Shown: positions 35,521 through 47,133 of the stretch, piece by piece
Layout of the letters: each line of letters opens with the position of its first letter
How positions within the stretch are numbered: position 1 is the first letter of the stretch
Assembly: GCA_029717555.1 (NCBI GenBank)
Contig: JAMDHS010000037.1
Location: 62,001-126,000 of the forward strand
DNA from: Peribolospora baueri
Taxonomy: Eukaryota; Basidiomycota; Peribolosporomycetes; Peribolosporales; Peribolosporaceae
Direction of reading: 5' to 3'
DNA: 64,000 nt
Notes under the pieces: generated by a model
Database searches by the model: none
Told to the model about the DNA's origin: nothing
The model's input: only the letters and a program-made list of their open reading frames with translations
Translations under genes and position numbers: made by a program

Positions 35521-38500
35521 TCAGCGGGGACTGCGATTGCCGCTTGACGTCGTCGAATGGGCGCCGGGCAAGTTCGGGGACGCGCTGGGGGCGTAATCGG
35601 AGGGCGTGCTGATGTTGTTGAAACCGTGGCCTGGAGACGGGAAGCCGCCGCCCAAGGGAACGCCCATAGGCATGCCGCCGATCATGCTCATGTGCGAGCC
35701 GGGGCCAGGCATACCGAACGGCATGCCCATCATCGGTGGCGGGGGCATCATACCTGTCCGAATAACACGTCGGTCCGAAACCATCAGCTTCTCCGCTTCG
35801 TCTTGACCAAACCCAACGCTTCATTCCAGAATGAGCAGCGATGGCCCTCACCGGGGAAGGGAGTGGACATGGACATATCGCCCTGACTCGTCTGGACGCC
35901 GGCGACGGACGCGGCTGAGGACAGGTTGCCGTGTTGGGGGGATAGCCTGAGGCGAGGGGAGAAAATCGACTCAGAAGATGATACCACGACAGGCACGAGC
36001 GGGAACAAACGGCACTCACGCGTTTTGATAAGCCTGAGCAGCGGCGGCCATGGCTGCGGCTTGCTGGGGGTCGAAAGCCATGCTGGCTCTGGGATCGAAC
36101 GGGGGCGGGCTGCCGTGACCTCGCATGTTGTACATCATGGCCTGCTGATAGGCCATCTGCTGCATCATCTGCCACTGCATCTGCATCGCCCACGGGTTCA
36201 TGTACGGGTTGCCAGGGAACATACCACCCTGCATGTAAGGCTGAAGCTGGCCCTGGCACGGGAAGGAAAAATTGACAAGAGTGTTGAGCGGATAGATGAA
36301 TGAATGAGACGGACGGACGGCCGTGGTGGCTGAAGAACGACCGACCCGACTACTCACCTGTTCCTCCATCTCCTTCATTCTCTGGTCTTGCACCCTCCTG
36401 TCCCTCTCCCGCTCCGTGAGCGTAGCCCCAAAGCCGCCCTCCCTCTTCCGTTCAGCCTGGTGAGCGTTGATGGCGCCGACGAGACCAACCTGAGGCTCGA
36501 CGGGCTTGTTCGGCATGTGCACCAGGCCCTCGCCCTTGGCCCGCGCGTCCATCTCCTGCTGTCGCGCCGAGCGCTCCGCCTTGTCCTGGGCGCCGGCCTG
36601 CAGGAGGCCGTGCGGGGCAAAGGCCTTGCTCATCGATGCCGTCGTCGGCTCCTCGTCGAGGCTGACGAATGTCTGCTTGGCGTTGGCCGGGGCGCCTCCG
36701 GCCACGCCGTAGCTGGCCGCCTGTCCGTCGGCGCCGTACACGTCGCCGTGAGCGCCGCCGAGGACGTTGGCGAACATGCTCGAGCGATGGTTCGACGGCT
36801 GGAGCAAAGGGTGGCCAGAGCCTGGGCCGACATGGGTCGGTCCCAATCCCGAACGAGGCTGGTCGGAGTCCTGAGGCGGCGTGCTCGTCGTGCGCGCGCT
36901 CCGATCGTCGCCGCCGCTGTACCGGCTGGGCGAGCGCGAGGCGGCGCGCAAGCTCGCACCTCCGCCGATGCTGACGGGACGCGCAGGGTGGAGGTCGTCA
37001 GTGTGCTGGGCGTAGAGCGGCGTGGGCGGGAAAGGTAGACCGGCGGCGTGAGCGGTCCGGCTGAACTCTTCCGCCTCGTGGGCCGAGATGTTGGGAACGC
37101 CCGGAGGGGGAGGCAGCGTCCTGCTGGCACGACGTTGAGGCGGGTTTGACGACGGAGACAGGTTGGAAGGGTGACGGGGGCCCGGTACGTTGAGCGCGCC
37201 AGCCGACGTGGTCGCGCCCTCGCCTTCGTCCGAGCTGGCCTCCTCTTCCTCCTCCGCGCTCTCCTCGTCCTCCTCGCTGCTGCTGCCCCACGCGTTCCTC
37301 GCCTTCTTCGTCCCCCTGACGCCCTTGTCCTTGTTCGCCTTGCCGGGCCTGTGCATGGCCTCTTGCTGAGCCCTCTCCAGCTGCTTGGCAGCCGCCATCC
37401 TTTCCGCTCCTTTCTTGTTCCGAGCGAATGAGCTGGGGAAAGGGCCGGAACCAGCAGGACGGGGACCGGCGAACGAGCTGTCCTCTTTCGAAGACCTCGC
37501 CGAATCGGCGGTGTGCGAATCGGTGCTAGGAGAAGCGGCCGAACGACGGGATTCACCGGCGAAGGAGCGGTCGACGGGGGACGGCGGTTGAGCGAGGAAG
37601 GCGTACGCAGCGGCGGCTTCGGGCGCGAGACCCTCGTCGAGAGACGTCTTCTTCCTCGGCACCGAGTCTCGCTCGCTCAGTCCGCCGGGAACAGAGATTT
37701 CAGCTTTGGGTGGCGGAGGCCGTGTCGGCGTCGCTTGGGGCTGGGGCTGGGGCGGCGGCGGCGGCCTCTCGGTAGCTTTCGCGGGCGGTGGAGGACCGAA
37801 GGGAGGGAGCGCTTCGGACATGCCGATGTAGAAGAGCGCGCCGGGTTCGTCGTAGTGGTACTCGGCGCCATCCGTCGTGCGCGGCTGCTGTTGAGCGGTG
37901 GGGGTCGGCGTCTGCTGTTGATTCAGCAGCTTGTCCTGGGCAGGCGGCGGCGACGGAGGCGCCGCCACCGCTCCGTTCGCCCTTGCGCCAGCCGTGTTGG
38001 CGCTGTTGAGACTGGCCGAGCTGTTGCTCCCGTTGTCGTGCCACGGCTTTTCAGGTACGGCAGGAGGGGGGCCGGTGGGTGCGGAAGACGGAAGGGCTGG
38101 AGCGGGATGGACGGGGAAGCGGGGATTGGGCGAGTTGGCGAACATTGGCGGGGGCACGCCGTTATTGGCCGATGGTACGGTGGGCGCAGAGGAAGGATCG
38201 ATAGAGACGTGAGCGCCGGCGGGGTCGAAGCCTTGACCGCGCTGCGCCGCCGCGTTGGTGGCCGCGTTCCTCTCCCTCTCCCAGAGCACGGCCGGGGGCG
38301 GACCGGGGGCGGGCTGACCTTCAAGGCTGGCGGCGCTGCTCTCCATGCTCTGCCCAGCTTCCATGCTGCTGGCCGCCATGGAGCCATGCCTTCTGCCCAT
38401 CGTGTTGCCGAACGTGCTCGCCCCCGCGCTGCTACCGCTCCCGGCCCTGCCGCCTCCTCCGACACCGATACCGGCACCGCCGGCCGCGTGTGAGCTGGGG

Positions 38501-40962
38501 CTGGTGGCGCTGGTGAACATGCTGCCTTCGCGGCTGAGCTCGCCGATAGGCTCGAGGACTTGAGGGCCCTGGTATGGAGGACGGCTGGGATCGATGGACA
38601 AGTCGAGGGGAGGCAGGCTGATGCTGGGCGGAGGCTGGAAGGAGGGGCGGTCGTCGAGCGTCCTCTCGGCGTTCTCGGCAGCCCGCTGCTGATGAGCAGG
38701 CTCCTGCGCGGCGACGGGACGAGGGGCGGCGCCTTGCTGAGACGGCTGCTGGCTTTGCCGATCAGGCTGCTGCTGCTGCTGTCGCTGGTCGGGCCCGCCA
38801 ACGTTGGCGGCCGGCTCGAGGGTGGCGGGCGCCTCCTGCTGGGGGAGCGGTTGCAACACCGGTGTCCTCTCGCCCCTCATCCTGGCGGCCATGATGCCGT
38901 GGAGATTGGCGCGAACGTGAAGGCTACGGTTCTCGCGGACGTCGAGGAACTCTGTGAGCTCGCGATCGAGGAAGAGCCGGTCTCGGTAAGGGCCGATGGG
39001 GTAGGCGAAGAAGACGGACTGCGGGCTGCGTGCGTCCCAGATAAAGTTGGCGGGCCTTCCGTAGAGTCGGAAGGCGTCCATGAACCCTGAAGAGGAAGGA
39101 AGAGGAAGAAAGTAAATGTAGAAACGGAGACGGAAGAAAAAAAGAAATGGAAAATGAGGGGGGGGAAAGGGGAAGACTAGTCAGCATCCGGCGCGCGTAC
39201 CCGAGGCACGCATCTCCGGATCGATCGACCGGGACGGACGGCTTGCAAGCCACGTGGTCCGTGCTCACCGATGACCCATTTCATCATCTCTGCATTGGCG
39301 CCCTTGCCGGCGATGCCCTCGAGCTCTGGCATGATCATTACCCAGCCCTGGTTCCTTATCCGTCCGTTCGCGTTGAGCACGGAGTGTTGCATCGTCGGGA
39401 ACGTGGCCTCGACCTTGAACAGGCTCGAGCCCTCCACGAGCTCGGGCCGGCTAGGGTAGACCGCGAACGCCTGGGCGGCGCCGATGAGCGACGCGAAGGG
39501 CCGCTTGGCCTTCTTCGCCTCGTAGAAGTGAGCGATCGCGCCGGCGTGGTCGGGTTGGCCGTTGGCACTGAGGAGCGAAGATTTCTCCGACAGAGGCTTG
39601 GACGCGCTCCTCGACTCGCTCGCCGTCGAGTTGTCCCGAGAGTGGTGGCCCAACGCCGCCCCGCCGAGCTTCCACAGCTTCTTGCCGACGAGGCTGCCGC
39701 GATTGCCGCCTTCGCTGTCGTGCTTTTCCGGCTCGGCGTGGTCGGAGACAACGAGCCAGCACTTTTTCCACTCGGTCGAGCCCATGAAGCGTGCCTTGAC
39801 CCAGCCCTCCATCTTGCCCTTGACCAGCGGGCTGTTAACGCGCATCTCCGTCGACGGCGACGGCGACGGCGCGCCATCACCGCCCGGCCCGGCCTGGCCG
39901 GCCTGGCTGACGGCGCCGAGGCGAGCCTTGATGAGAGCGCCGGTGTAGATCTCTTCGAGCCTGCTCTTCTCCCAAGCTGCGAGGCGTATGGCGTTGACCC
40001 AGCTCTGGACGAGACGATTGGAGTGAGGGCCTTCAGCGCAGAAGAAGACGCGGTTCGATCCGGCCGAGTTGAGGGCAAAAACGTTGTCACGACGTCCGCG
40101 AGATGAGGCGTGGTCGGATTGAGAGGGGTGGTTGGGCGTGCCTGGGCCGGCGGGCACGCCGTCGATGTCGTCGAACACGAGTCCGACGTAGTCGACGAAC
40201 TGAGGGAATGGGGAAAGAAACGACGATGAGCGGGATGAGGTGGCGAAAAGGAAAGACTGGGCGAGAGTTGCTCACCGAGTCCTGAATGTTGATGTACGTC
40301 GGCGGCACCTCCCTGCCCTCGGCCGCCGCCGCCTCCATCTCGGCCACGTCCCACACGCTGAGCACGGTGCCGCCGAGCTGAGCGAAGCACATGGCCCACC
40401 TGCGAGCGGGATCGGAGGGGTGCAAGGTCTTGCCGTCGGTGTTCCGATCGATGCGCCGGAGGAGATATCCTTCCATGTAGACCTTGGCAGACTGAGCGGC
40501 TTGAAGGGCTAAGGCGGAGCGGAGGTCGGGCGACTTGAAGGTCAAGGCGGCGGAGGCCGTGGCGTTGATGGCCGGATTGGCCGGGCCGGGCTGGCCGGGC
40601 TTGCCTCCGGGCCCAATGGTGGAGGCACGAGAGGCGGAGGGGCGAAGAGAGTCGCCGCCGGTATAGGACTCGGGATGGTCGAGGGGCTGGAAGGCACTGA
40701 AGGGTCGCATGCTGGCGGTGGGGCTGCTGGGGGAGGAGGAAGTGTGCGAGAGCTGTCCGACGCTCTGGGTGCTCGCATGCCGGGAGAAGGCGCTCGGGGG
40801 AGCGGGACTGCGGGAGAGGGAAGAAGACGACATGGCGGGTGCTCCTCCTCCACCGACGCCGGGGCCGTAATAAGCGGTGCTGACGGGCCGGGAGCTGGCG
40901 CCAGAGGCGGAGGACGGGGACGGGGTGATGATGTGAGAGAAAGGGCGAGTGGAGGTGGCCAT
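35521..40962 (-). CDS. CAF120/SKG3-like PH-domain protein (CCR4-NOT-associated)
   Basis: The ATG is at 40960-40962 (MATSTRPFSH). Exons at 40962-40272, about 40210-39270, about 39087-36020 and smaller terminal exons give roughly 1600 residues. A Ser-rich leader is followed by a split PH-domain region: KVYMEGYLLRRID, RRWAMCFAQLGGTVLSVWD, PPTYINIQDS, FVDYVGLVF, NRVFFCAEGPHSNRLVQSW, VNAIRLAAWEKSRLEEIYTG, then a second part (VKGKMEGWVKARFMGSTEWK). KWVIGFMDAFRLYGRP, FIWDARSPQSVFFAYPIGPY and RDRLFLDRELTEFLDVRENR are the signature that led me to the Caf120/Skg3 family. The long C-terminal half is disordered, Gln/Pro-rich, with an acidic SSEEDEESAEEEEEASSDE stretch and a Met/Gln-rich end (MQMQWQMMQQMAYQQ). 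Yeast Caf120 is part of the CCR4-NOT complex and Skg3 sits at the bud neck; which role applies here is unknown. A small penultimate exon follows 36016. Confidence 0.85.
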
Positions 40963-41564
40963 GGTGCCTGCACGGCGGCGCAGCTGGCAAGGCGGGGTCG
41001 TGGAGGGGGAGCGAAGGAGGAGGGATGGAGACGGGCGGGGTGGAGAAGAGCGCCGAGGGGCGGAGATTGGCGAGGCCGGGGGCTCGTCGGACGAGGGTGG
41101 GGATGGAAGAAAGGAAGGGGGCGAAGAAGGCGGGGTGGAAGGGGCGAGGTGGGCGAGGTGGGATGGAAGCGAAGGTAAGGAATTGGCGGGGTGGACGAAG
41201 GGAGGATGGATGGAGGATGGATGGATGGATGGATGGCGGATGGATAAATGGATAATAAATGGATGGCGAGCGCGACGCGACGGAGCTGTCTGTGCGCGGC
41301 CAAACGATGAGGCTGACGGTGACGGTTGAGAGTGACGATGAAGGTGGAGCCGACGCTGGCCGCCGTTCGACGACGACGACGACGATGACGACGCCCAGCT
41401 GGAGCGATGCTATGCAGATCGTCCCAGTCACATGAACAGACGGAGAGAGCGCATAAATAATAAAATGGTATTGGTATTCCCACCGCCGACGCGAGCAAGG
41501 CGGTGCACACCAAGCGGACAAAGCGGACGACGGCCGATCGTACATACACCACACAAATCCGCCA
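40963..41564. other. Intergenic: CAF120-like promoter and TRS65 3' flank
   Basis: About 600 bp. Pyrimidine-rich on the minus strand, as for other leaders here, with a (GGAT)n run at 41203-41262 and AT-rich sequence near 41450-41465. No gene recognised. Confidence 0.55.
41203..41262. repeat. (GGAT)n tetranucleotide microsatellite
   Basis: Repeated GGAT units, interrupted by GGA and AAAT variants, in the probable leader of the CAF120-like gene. Confidence 0.8.
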
Positions 41565-44500
41565 TCACGTGACCACAACGCTCCCCACCTCCCTCAGCCA
41601 GATCTGCCTCCCGTCATCCAAGTCCGTCAGCACGAGCGGCTCTAGGGCGTGCGTGCCTGCGCCGAGCGCCACGAACCGGATCCGCACCGCAGAGCTCGAC
41701 GATGGCGGCACCGGCCCGATCCGCACCGCATCGTCGATCGCCGTCAGCGCCGGCCGGCGGTGCGCGTGTGTCCGGAGAAGCGTGTTTGCGGGCGCTGATC
41801 GACGCGGGAAGGAAAGAAAGAAAGATGAGAAACGAACGCAGGCAGCAGGAGCGTCGATGAAGGGAGCGCGAGGCCTCCTGCGAGGCCGAAGATAGGTAGA
41901 CAGGCAGACGTCTCCACAACACTCACAAGACATCATCGACGCTCTCTGCGACGGCGCCGCGCCTTGCTTGCTCCCTCGCTCGCCGTCGCCGACGCTGCTG
42001 CCGACGCTGATCGTGTACCTCTTCGAGGCGAGGGACCGGTTGAAGATAAAGACCTCGACGGCGATACGGTCCAGCACCTTGATCTCCGCCTTGGCCTTCC
42101 CTCCCCCCTTCTTTCTACTTCCTTCCGCCCCACCACTCTTCACTCGCTCGCCGTCGCCGTCCCTCCCGTCCTCATGCGCTGTACGCACGACCCGAGCAGT
42201 GATCAGCAGCCCCTCCTTTTCCGCTCCCGGCAAGCCCATCACGTAAGGATCCTCCCCCGCTCCTCCCGGCCCGGGGAAGCCCCACGGCATGACCTCGCTC
42301 CGCCTTGCCTCCCTCTCCGCGTCCGCCACCGCCGATTCCCGCAGGCTCAGCTGCGCCGGCCGGTGTTGCCCAGCCCTGTTTCCGTTTCCGTTTCCGTTCC
42401 CGTTTCCGTTCACGTTCACGCTCACGCTCCCTCCGGAACGCGGGGGGGCGAGCGAGGCGCCGGGCGCGAACGACGATGCGCGCGTGGCCGGCGCCGCGGC
42501 CGACGATGGGTACCTCGGCGAAGACGAGCCGAAGCCGGCGCTCATCGGCGACGGCCTCGACGTCGGGCGAGGTGAAGGCGACGGGGAGCCGTAATAGCCG
42601 CCGCTCAGCGGCGAGTGGGGGAGCCCCTCGGCGACGACGATACCGCCGCCGCCTCCGCCCAACAGCAGACTGCCAGCGCTCCTCCGTCCACCACCTTCCC
42701 CATCGGCCGCCGCCCATGGAGGGACGGGCAAGCCGGGCGAGCGCGGGAAGCCGGCCGTTCGAGGCGTCTGACTGACCGACAGCGTCGCCGCCCGGTCCGC
42801 CGCCGCGTTGGCCTGAGCCTGCGAGAGGTAGTGGGCGATCAGCCGCCTCCGCGCGTCCTTGTCCACTCCGCCCGCTTTGGCCAATGCCGACGCCAGACTG
42901 CCGCTCCCATTCCCGTGGCCGTGCCTTCTCGCGCCCGCCGCCGGCGAATCTGGGAAAATCCGCGATCCAAACGCGGAGCTCGCCGCGCTCGCACCGACGT
43001 ACGCGCTGGCGGGCGTTCGAGCAAAGAAGCCCACGGCACCGGCGCCGCCCACGCCAATGGCGGCAGTGTACAAACCGTGATGCAGGCCGGCTGTAGCGAT
43101 GGCCGCCTCGGACTCGCGCTTGCGCTCGATCGCCTGGCGGAACGGGGAGAGGTCGAGTTGAGAGGTGAAACGGGAGGCGAACGGAGCCATCTCCGCCTCC
43201 GCCGCGCCGTCGCTTGCCGAGCTGGGCACCGGTCTACCCTCGACGGTGATGCTGACGAATCGCTGCGCGTCGGCCATCGCAGCAGCATACTTGTCATGCC
43301 CTCCCAGCCTGCCGAACCCCGTCGTCCGGGGCGTACGTCCACCAAGGACCGTGGACGGCGTCTCGGGGTACAGAGGCGTAGGCGGAGGCAGACCAGGTTG
43401 GTATGCGTCGTCCTCCGGACGGAAGGTGACGACGTAGAGCAGGTTCTGCTGGTCCGCTTCTCGAAGCGTCAGAGGTAGCCTCGTCCGTCCCGCTCCCCCT
43501 TGGCCCAGCGGCGCGCGGATCAACCTCGCCTCCGCGCCTTTGCCAGACACACGCACGTCGACGCCGGTGACCTCAAAGTTGAGGCCGACGCAGTCGGGGT
43601 TGGACTCGAGCTCCACACAGAGAACAAGCGAGCGCTGGTCGTCGCTCGTAAGCTCCTCGTCGCCATCGTCGTCTCCATCAGCGTCCGATTCTTCCGATGT
43701 TTCCGCTGAATTCGACAAACTCGGCGGGCCGTCTTCTGTTTGCTTCCCTTCGCTCGAACGGCCAGATGGTGGTGCCGCCGCCGAAACCGAAGCCGATGAC
43801 CCGACGGCGGTTTCGAACGCCTCTTCCGCAATGCCAGGCGTCCACATGGTCCTCATCCGGACTTGTACGGCACTTCGCACCTCGAGCATCCTCCTTGAAT
43901 TCCTCGTCAGCACCTCTGCTACCCTCGCTTCCGGATCCCGCCTCCCTGGCAGCACGGGGAGCGCCTTGTTGGCGGCAGGAGTAGCAGCGCCCGGGGAAGA
44001 GGAGGTGCCGGCGACAGGTCCTCCCAGTGCGACCAGATCGGCCTCGGAAGACTGCGCGGGCAAATGCGACGAGGAGGCGGAGACGACGGTGGGCGTCGCA
44101 GAAGCGATGCGAGAGAGGGGAATGGCGAGGCGAGATTTGGAAGGGTCGTCCGATGAGATAAAAGATGGGCCTGGCACCGCGGGAAGACGCGCATGTAGCC
44201 GTTCAAAACGTCAGCGTGAATGGACGGAGCTTGCCGACGGCCCGCATCCGTGGAAAAAGGCAGGATGAACTCACTGCCCTGTAACCCCTCGAGTAAGTTC
44301 ACCTCCTCGAACTTGGTGACCTCTCGTCCCTCCTCAGGTTTCTCCTCCTCCTCCTCCTCGTCTGGTTTAATTTCCGTCCCCGAGGTAGTGGTGGACGTAC
44401 GAAGCGTGCAGGCGGCAGTGAGACGGAGGAGCGGCGTAGGGGAACGGGTACGAACCCATACTAGAGCGCATTTGTGCGGGTTGAGAAGGTGAGCGAGAGC

Positions 44501-45441
44501 CGTACTCACGTTAGACGCTCGGTCTATCTGGTAGCCACGCCTTTTCGGACAAGCCTCACTTACCCAGCGGTATTCGCATCTGCCACCGAGCTTCCCAACG
44601 CTCCTCTCGCCCATTCCACCTCACCCATCCGCCTCTCCTCCTCCTCTCGCTCCTTTTTGACCCGGCCACCCCATTCTCTTGCGCCGTTGGCTCCGACCTC
44701 ATCCTCTCCTTCTCCTTCTCCTTCTCCTTCTCTTGCCCCGCCTCCTCCTCGTCTAGCCGTCTCTCCTTCTCCGCGTTCCACACCTCGCCAAAGAACGGCA
44801 CCGCCTCGTGCCTCATCGAACCCCCTCCTCCACCTGCCCCGGCGCCGCCCGTCCTCTGAGCGAGAGCGAGGGGGATAGGAGAGACGTAGGCAGCCTCGAG
44901 GGCGGGTTCGAGAGCGGAGAAGAAGGCGTTCAGGGCGGGTGGGATGACCGGGTCGGACCAGGCTTGGGCATGGAGGGATGGAGGAAGGGAGAGGGTGACC
45001 GGAGGGGACTGGTCGGGTGGACCCGGCAGGTGATCTTTTGAAGACGATGGGAGACTGAGCGAGACAACCACAGGTAGGACCTCGTCTGAAAGTGAGGATG
45101 TGAAGGGGAGAGGAACGAGAAGCACAGGTCCACAGAGGGGGAGACAGGCGGGCAGAGACAAGCGCAGAGAGCGAAAGGGTGAGCGATCCGGCTGTCCATT
45201 GGAAACACGAACCAAACTCACCGTAGAATGCCAAACTCCTGTCTTTTTCCACCTCCTCCCCCAACCCCCCTTCGCCGTCCTCATTTCGCTCCGAATCGGT
45301 GGGCACGCGAACGTCGAGCTGAGCGACCTGAAAGAGTTCCTGCAGCACCACGGCGGATGTAGAATTGGGTGTCGAAGTCGGCGTCGCTCTGGCCGCACCC
45401 ACTAGCGCCGGTGCGTCCGCCATGGGCGATTCGGACGCCAT
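41565..45441 (-). CDS. TRS65: TRAPP II complex subunit TRS65-like
   Basis: The ATG is at 45439-45441 (MASESPMADA). Five exons are supported: 45441 to about 45223, then the part with DEVLPVVVSLSLPSS, the part with LVWVRTRSPTPLLRLTAAC, the large exon ending near 41930, and a last exon ending at 41565. Trs65 is a fungal-specific TRAPP II subunit that helps the complex act as exchange factor for Rab11/Ypt31 at the late Golgi. Diagnostic parts are LELFQVAQLDVRVPTDSE-like N-terminus, LCVELESNPDCVGLNFEVTG, LPLTLREADQQNLLYVVTF, and the C-terminal Ig-like end AVRIGPVPPSSSSAVRIRFV, ALGAGTHALEPLVLTDL. Large Ser/Gly/Ala-rich insertions lie between them. One has alternating Asn-Gly (NVNGNGNGNG) written by a TTCCG-type microsatellite at 42383-42434. 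The family call rests on the conserved blocks at each end; exon edges are inferred. Confidence 0.82.
42383..42434. repeat. Coding hexanucleotide microsatellite (Asn-Gly repeat in TRS65)
   Basis: Plus-strand TTTCCG units, minus-strand CGGAAA, repeated about eight times with variants. On the coding strand this gives alternating Asn-Gly residues. Confidence 0.8.
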
Positions 45442-45678
45442 CTCCTGTCCTTGAACCTACGATCTGCGAGACGACCGTTCGTGCACAAAAGACGTTTTGC
45501 GGTGCGAGGCCAGTCAGTTGCAAACGATCGCCGCAGATATAGTGCAGAGAGCCTCGTTGCTCCGCGCCCCTCCTCAAACTTGGAGCGGCTCCAACTTTCT
45601 TGACCGTGCCCAACGGTAGCTGCCAGGCACGCTCGGATCGGCCAGACGACGGTAAGAACAGCGAAGTAGACAGGCTCG

Positions 45679-46474
45679 TTATCTGCCTCGCCCGGACGGC
45701 GTCCTCAGGGACGACGGCCACGGCGTCTTGTGGTCACGTGCAGGCGCGATCAAGATCGACTGCGGCGACTCTTGATGAATAGGGTTAGGGTCGATGTCGC
45801 CATTGATGGTCCAGATGGCGTGCTCGGCGGCGCCATCGGTCGCTCCACTTGCGACGCCCTCACGGAGACGACGGGCTTTCCGTCGTTCCACCTCCATCGC
45901 TGTGGCCGCCCGCTGTTCTGCTCGGTTGCATCTCTTGCGCAATCGGCGACGACGATCCCGCCTCGCCCGCGTCTCAGATAATGCCGGAGATAGGTGCCGA
46001 CAACAACAAGAAGGACGCAGAAGAGGAAGAGGAAGAGGGAGATGAAAAGAAGCGAGACGGAGGCATGTCATGTTAAGTCACGCATCACGGCTCTCTTTCA
46101 TCGCCGTCGTTCATGGGCGATAATGCGATACGATGACAATGACGATGATGACAAAGTCCCACTAAGAGAGAGATTCACTTGCTGAGGTGGCCAGCCAGCC
46201 TCGCGAGCATGCGCCAGGGAGAGGAATGAAGAAGGGTGACAAAGGTGGGAGCGTCTGTTCGCTTCGCCCATGTTCGTCGCTGGTGGACCGGCGACTTGAG
46301 ACAGGCTGACAGCCGGAGATACAGACGGACAGCAGAAGCGTCGCCCGCCAGCTTGAATCGGGTTGCCAACGTCCGTTGCCTTGTGAAGGTCGGGAGTGCG
46401 CCGTCGCGCAATGTGGGCTCTCTGCATGTGGAGAGAGAGGCACAGCAGGGTTTGAGATGCTTGGCCGGGGTCAT
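45679..46474 (-). CDS. Possible small two-exon gene, unrecognised, basic N-terminal half
   Basis: If an intron at 45962-46178 is removed (GTGAAT donor, long CT-rich tract, GAG acceptor), an ATG at 46474 leads in frame to a stop at 45679, 192 residues. Exon 1 reads as real protein: FTRQRTLATRFKLAGDASAV, RLYLRLSACLKSPVHQRRTW, TDAPTFVTLLHSSPWRMLAR. Exon 2 is strongly basic and helical (RRRLRKRCNRAEQRAATAME, VERRKARRLREG), then IWTINGDIDPNPIHQESPQS and a stop. The Arg-rich, acid-poor start would suit a mitochondrial protein, but I do not recognise a family. The intron is longer than others here and its donor is weak, so the model is tentative. It would share a promoter region with the TauD-type gene. 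Confidence 0.33.
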
Positions 46475-47133
46475 CGATTCGAGAAGGTACCACACCACGA
46501 TCGAGCCATACCTAATCCCTCTCATTCATGCAGGCGCTCTCAGTTCTTTTTTTTTTTTTTTTCCCTCGGGCATGGTCCGAATCAACGTGTTGATCCCGCC
46601 TTTTCAAGTCGCCGGCCGGCTCACAAAAGCTACTCCGCAAGGGCTAAAGGATTCCAGGAAGGAAGGAAGCGAAGACAGAGGAGCGCCGAAGGCGCATGCC
46701 AGCTAAGTTAACGCCGGGCCACGCCTTTCTTTCCCGTCTCGGCGGAGTCGCACGGAGAAAGGCAAGTGTGGTGTGTCGGGCGCGGCCGTCGTCCGTAGCC
46801 CAATTGCGTGCTCACCCCGTCCTCCGCCAGTGGCCAACCTCCTTGGGTATATAAGAGACACCCGTTCCCGCCCCCCTCCCCCTCCCTCTTCTCTTCCCTC
46901 CGCAAAAAAGGTTGTTCTTCCACGTTTCCAGTCCCTTCCAAGCTTCCATCGGTCCCCGTTTTCGACCGGTCGCGTGACTCTTTTCTGCTTCCTCGCTCTC
47001 GCGCCGCCCATTTACCTCGGCGCTTATCGGAATTGTCTCGCTCGCAGTCAGCATCCATCGCCCGTTCCTTTTTTTTCTTCCTCACCCTCCACCCACTCAC
47101 ACGACTTTCTGCCACGCTCCATCCGTCGACGAA
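46475..47133. promoter_or_regulatory. Promoter region of the TauD-type dioxygenase gene
   Basis: A run of 18 T lies at 46544-46561. A strong TATA box (GGTATATAAGAG) spans 46847-46857, about 280 bp before the ATG, and is followed by a CT-rich leader ending at 47133. This is the clearest TATA element in the window and fits a tightly regulated gene. Confidence 0.6.
46848..46855 (+). promoter_or_regulatory. TATA box (TATATAAG)
   Basis: A consensus TATA element on the strand of the dioxygenase gene, followed by pyrimidine-rich sequence typical of fungal transcription start regions. Confidence 0.65.

Noticed and set aside
37513-38493. Plus-strand Arg/Gly-rich open frame
   Set aside because: Shadow of the disordered half of the CAF120-like gene.
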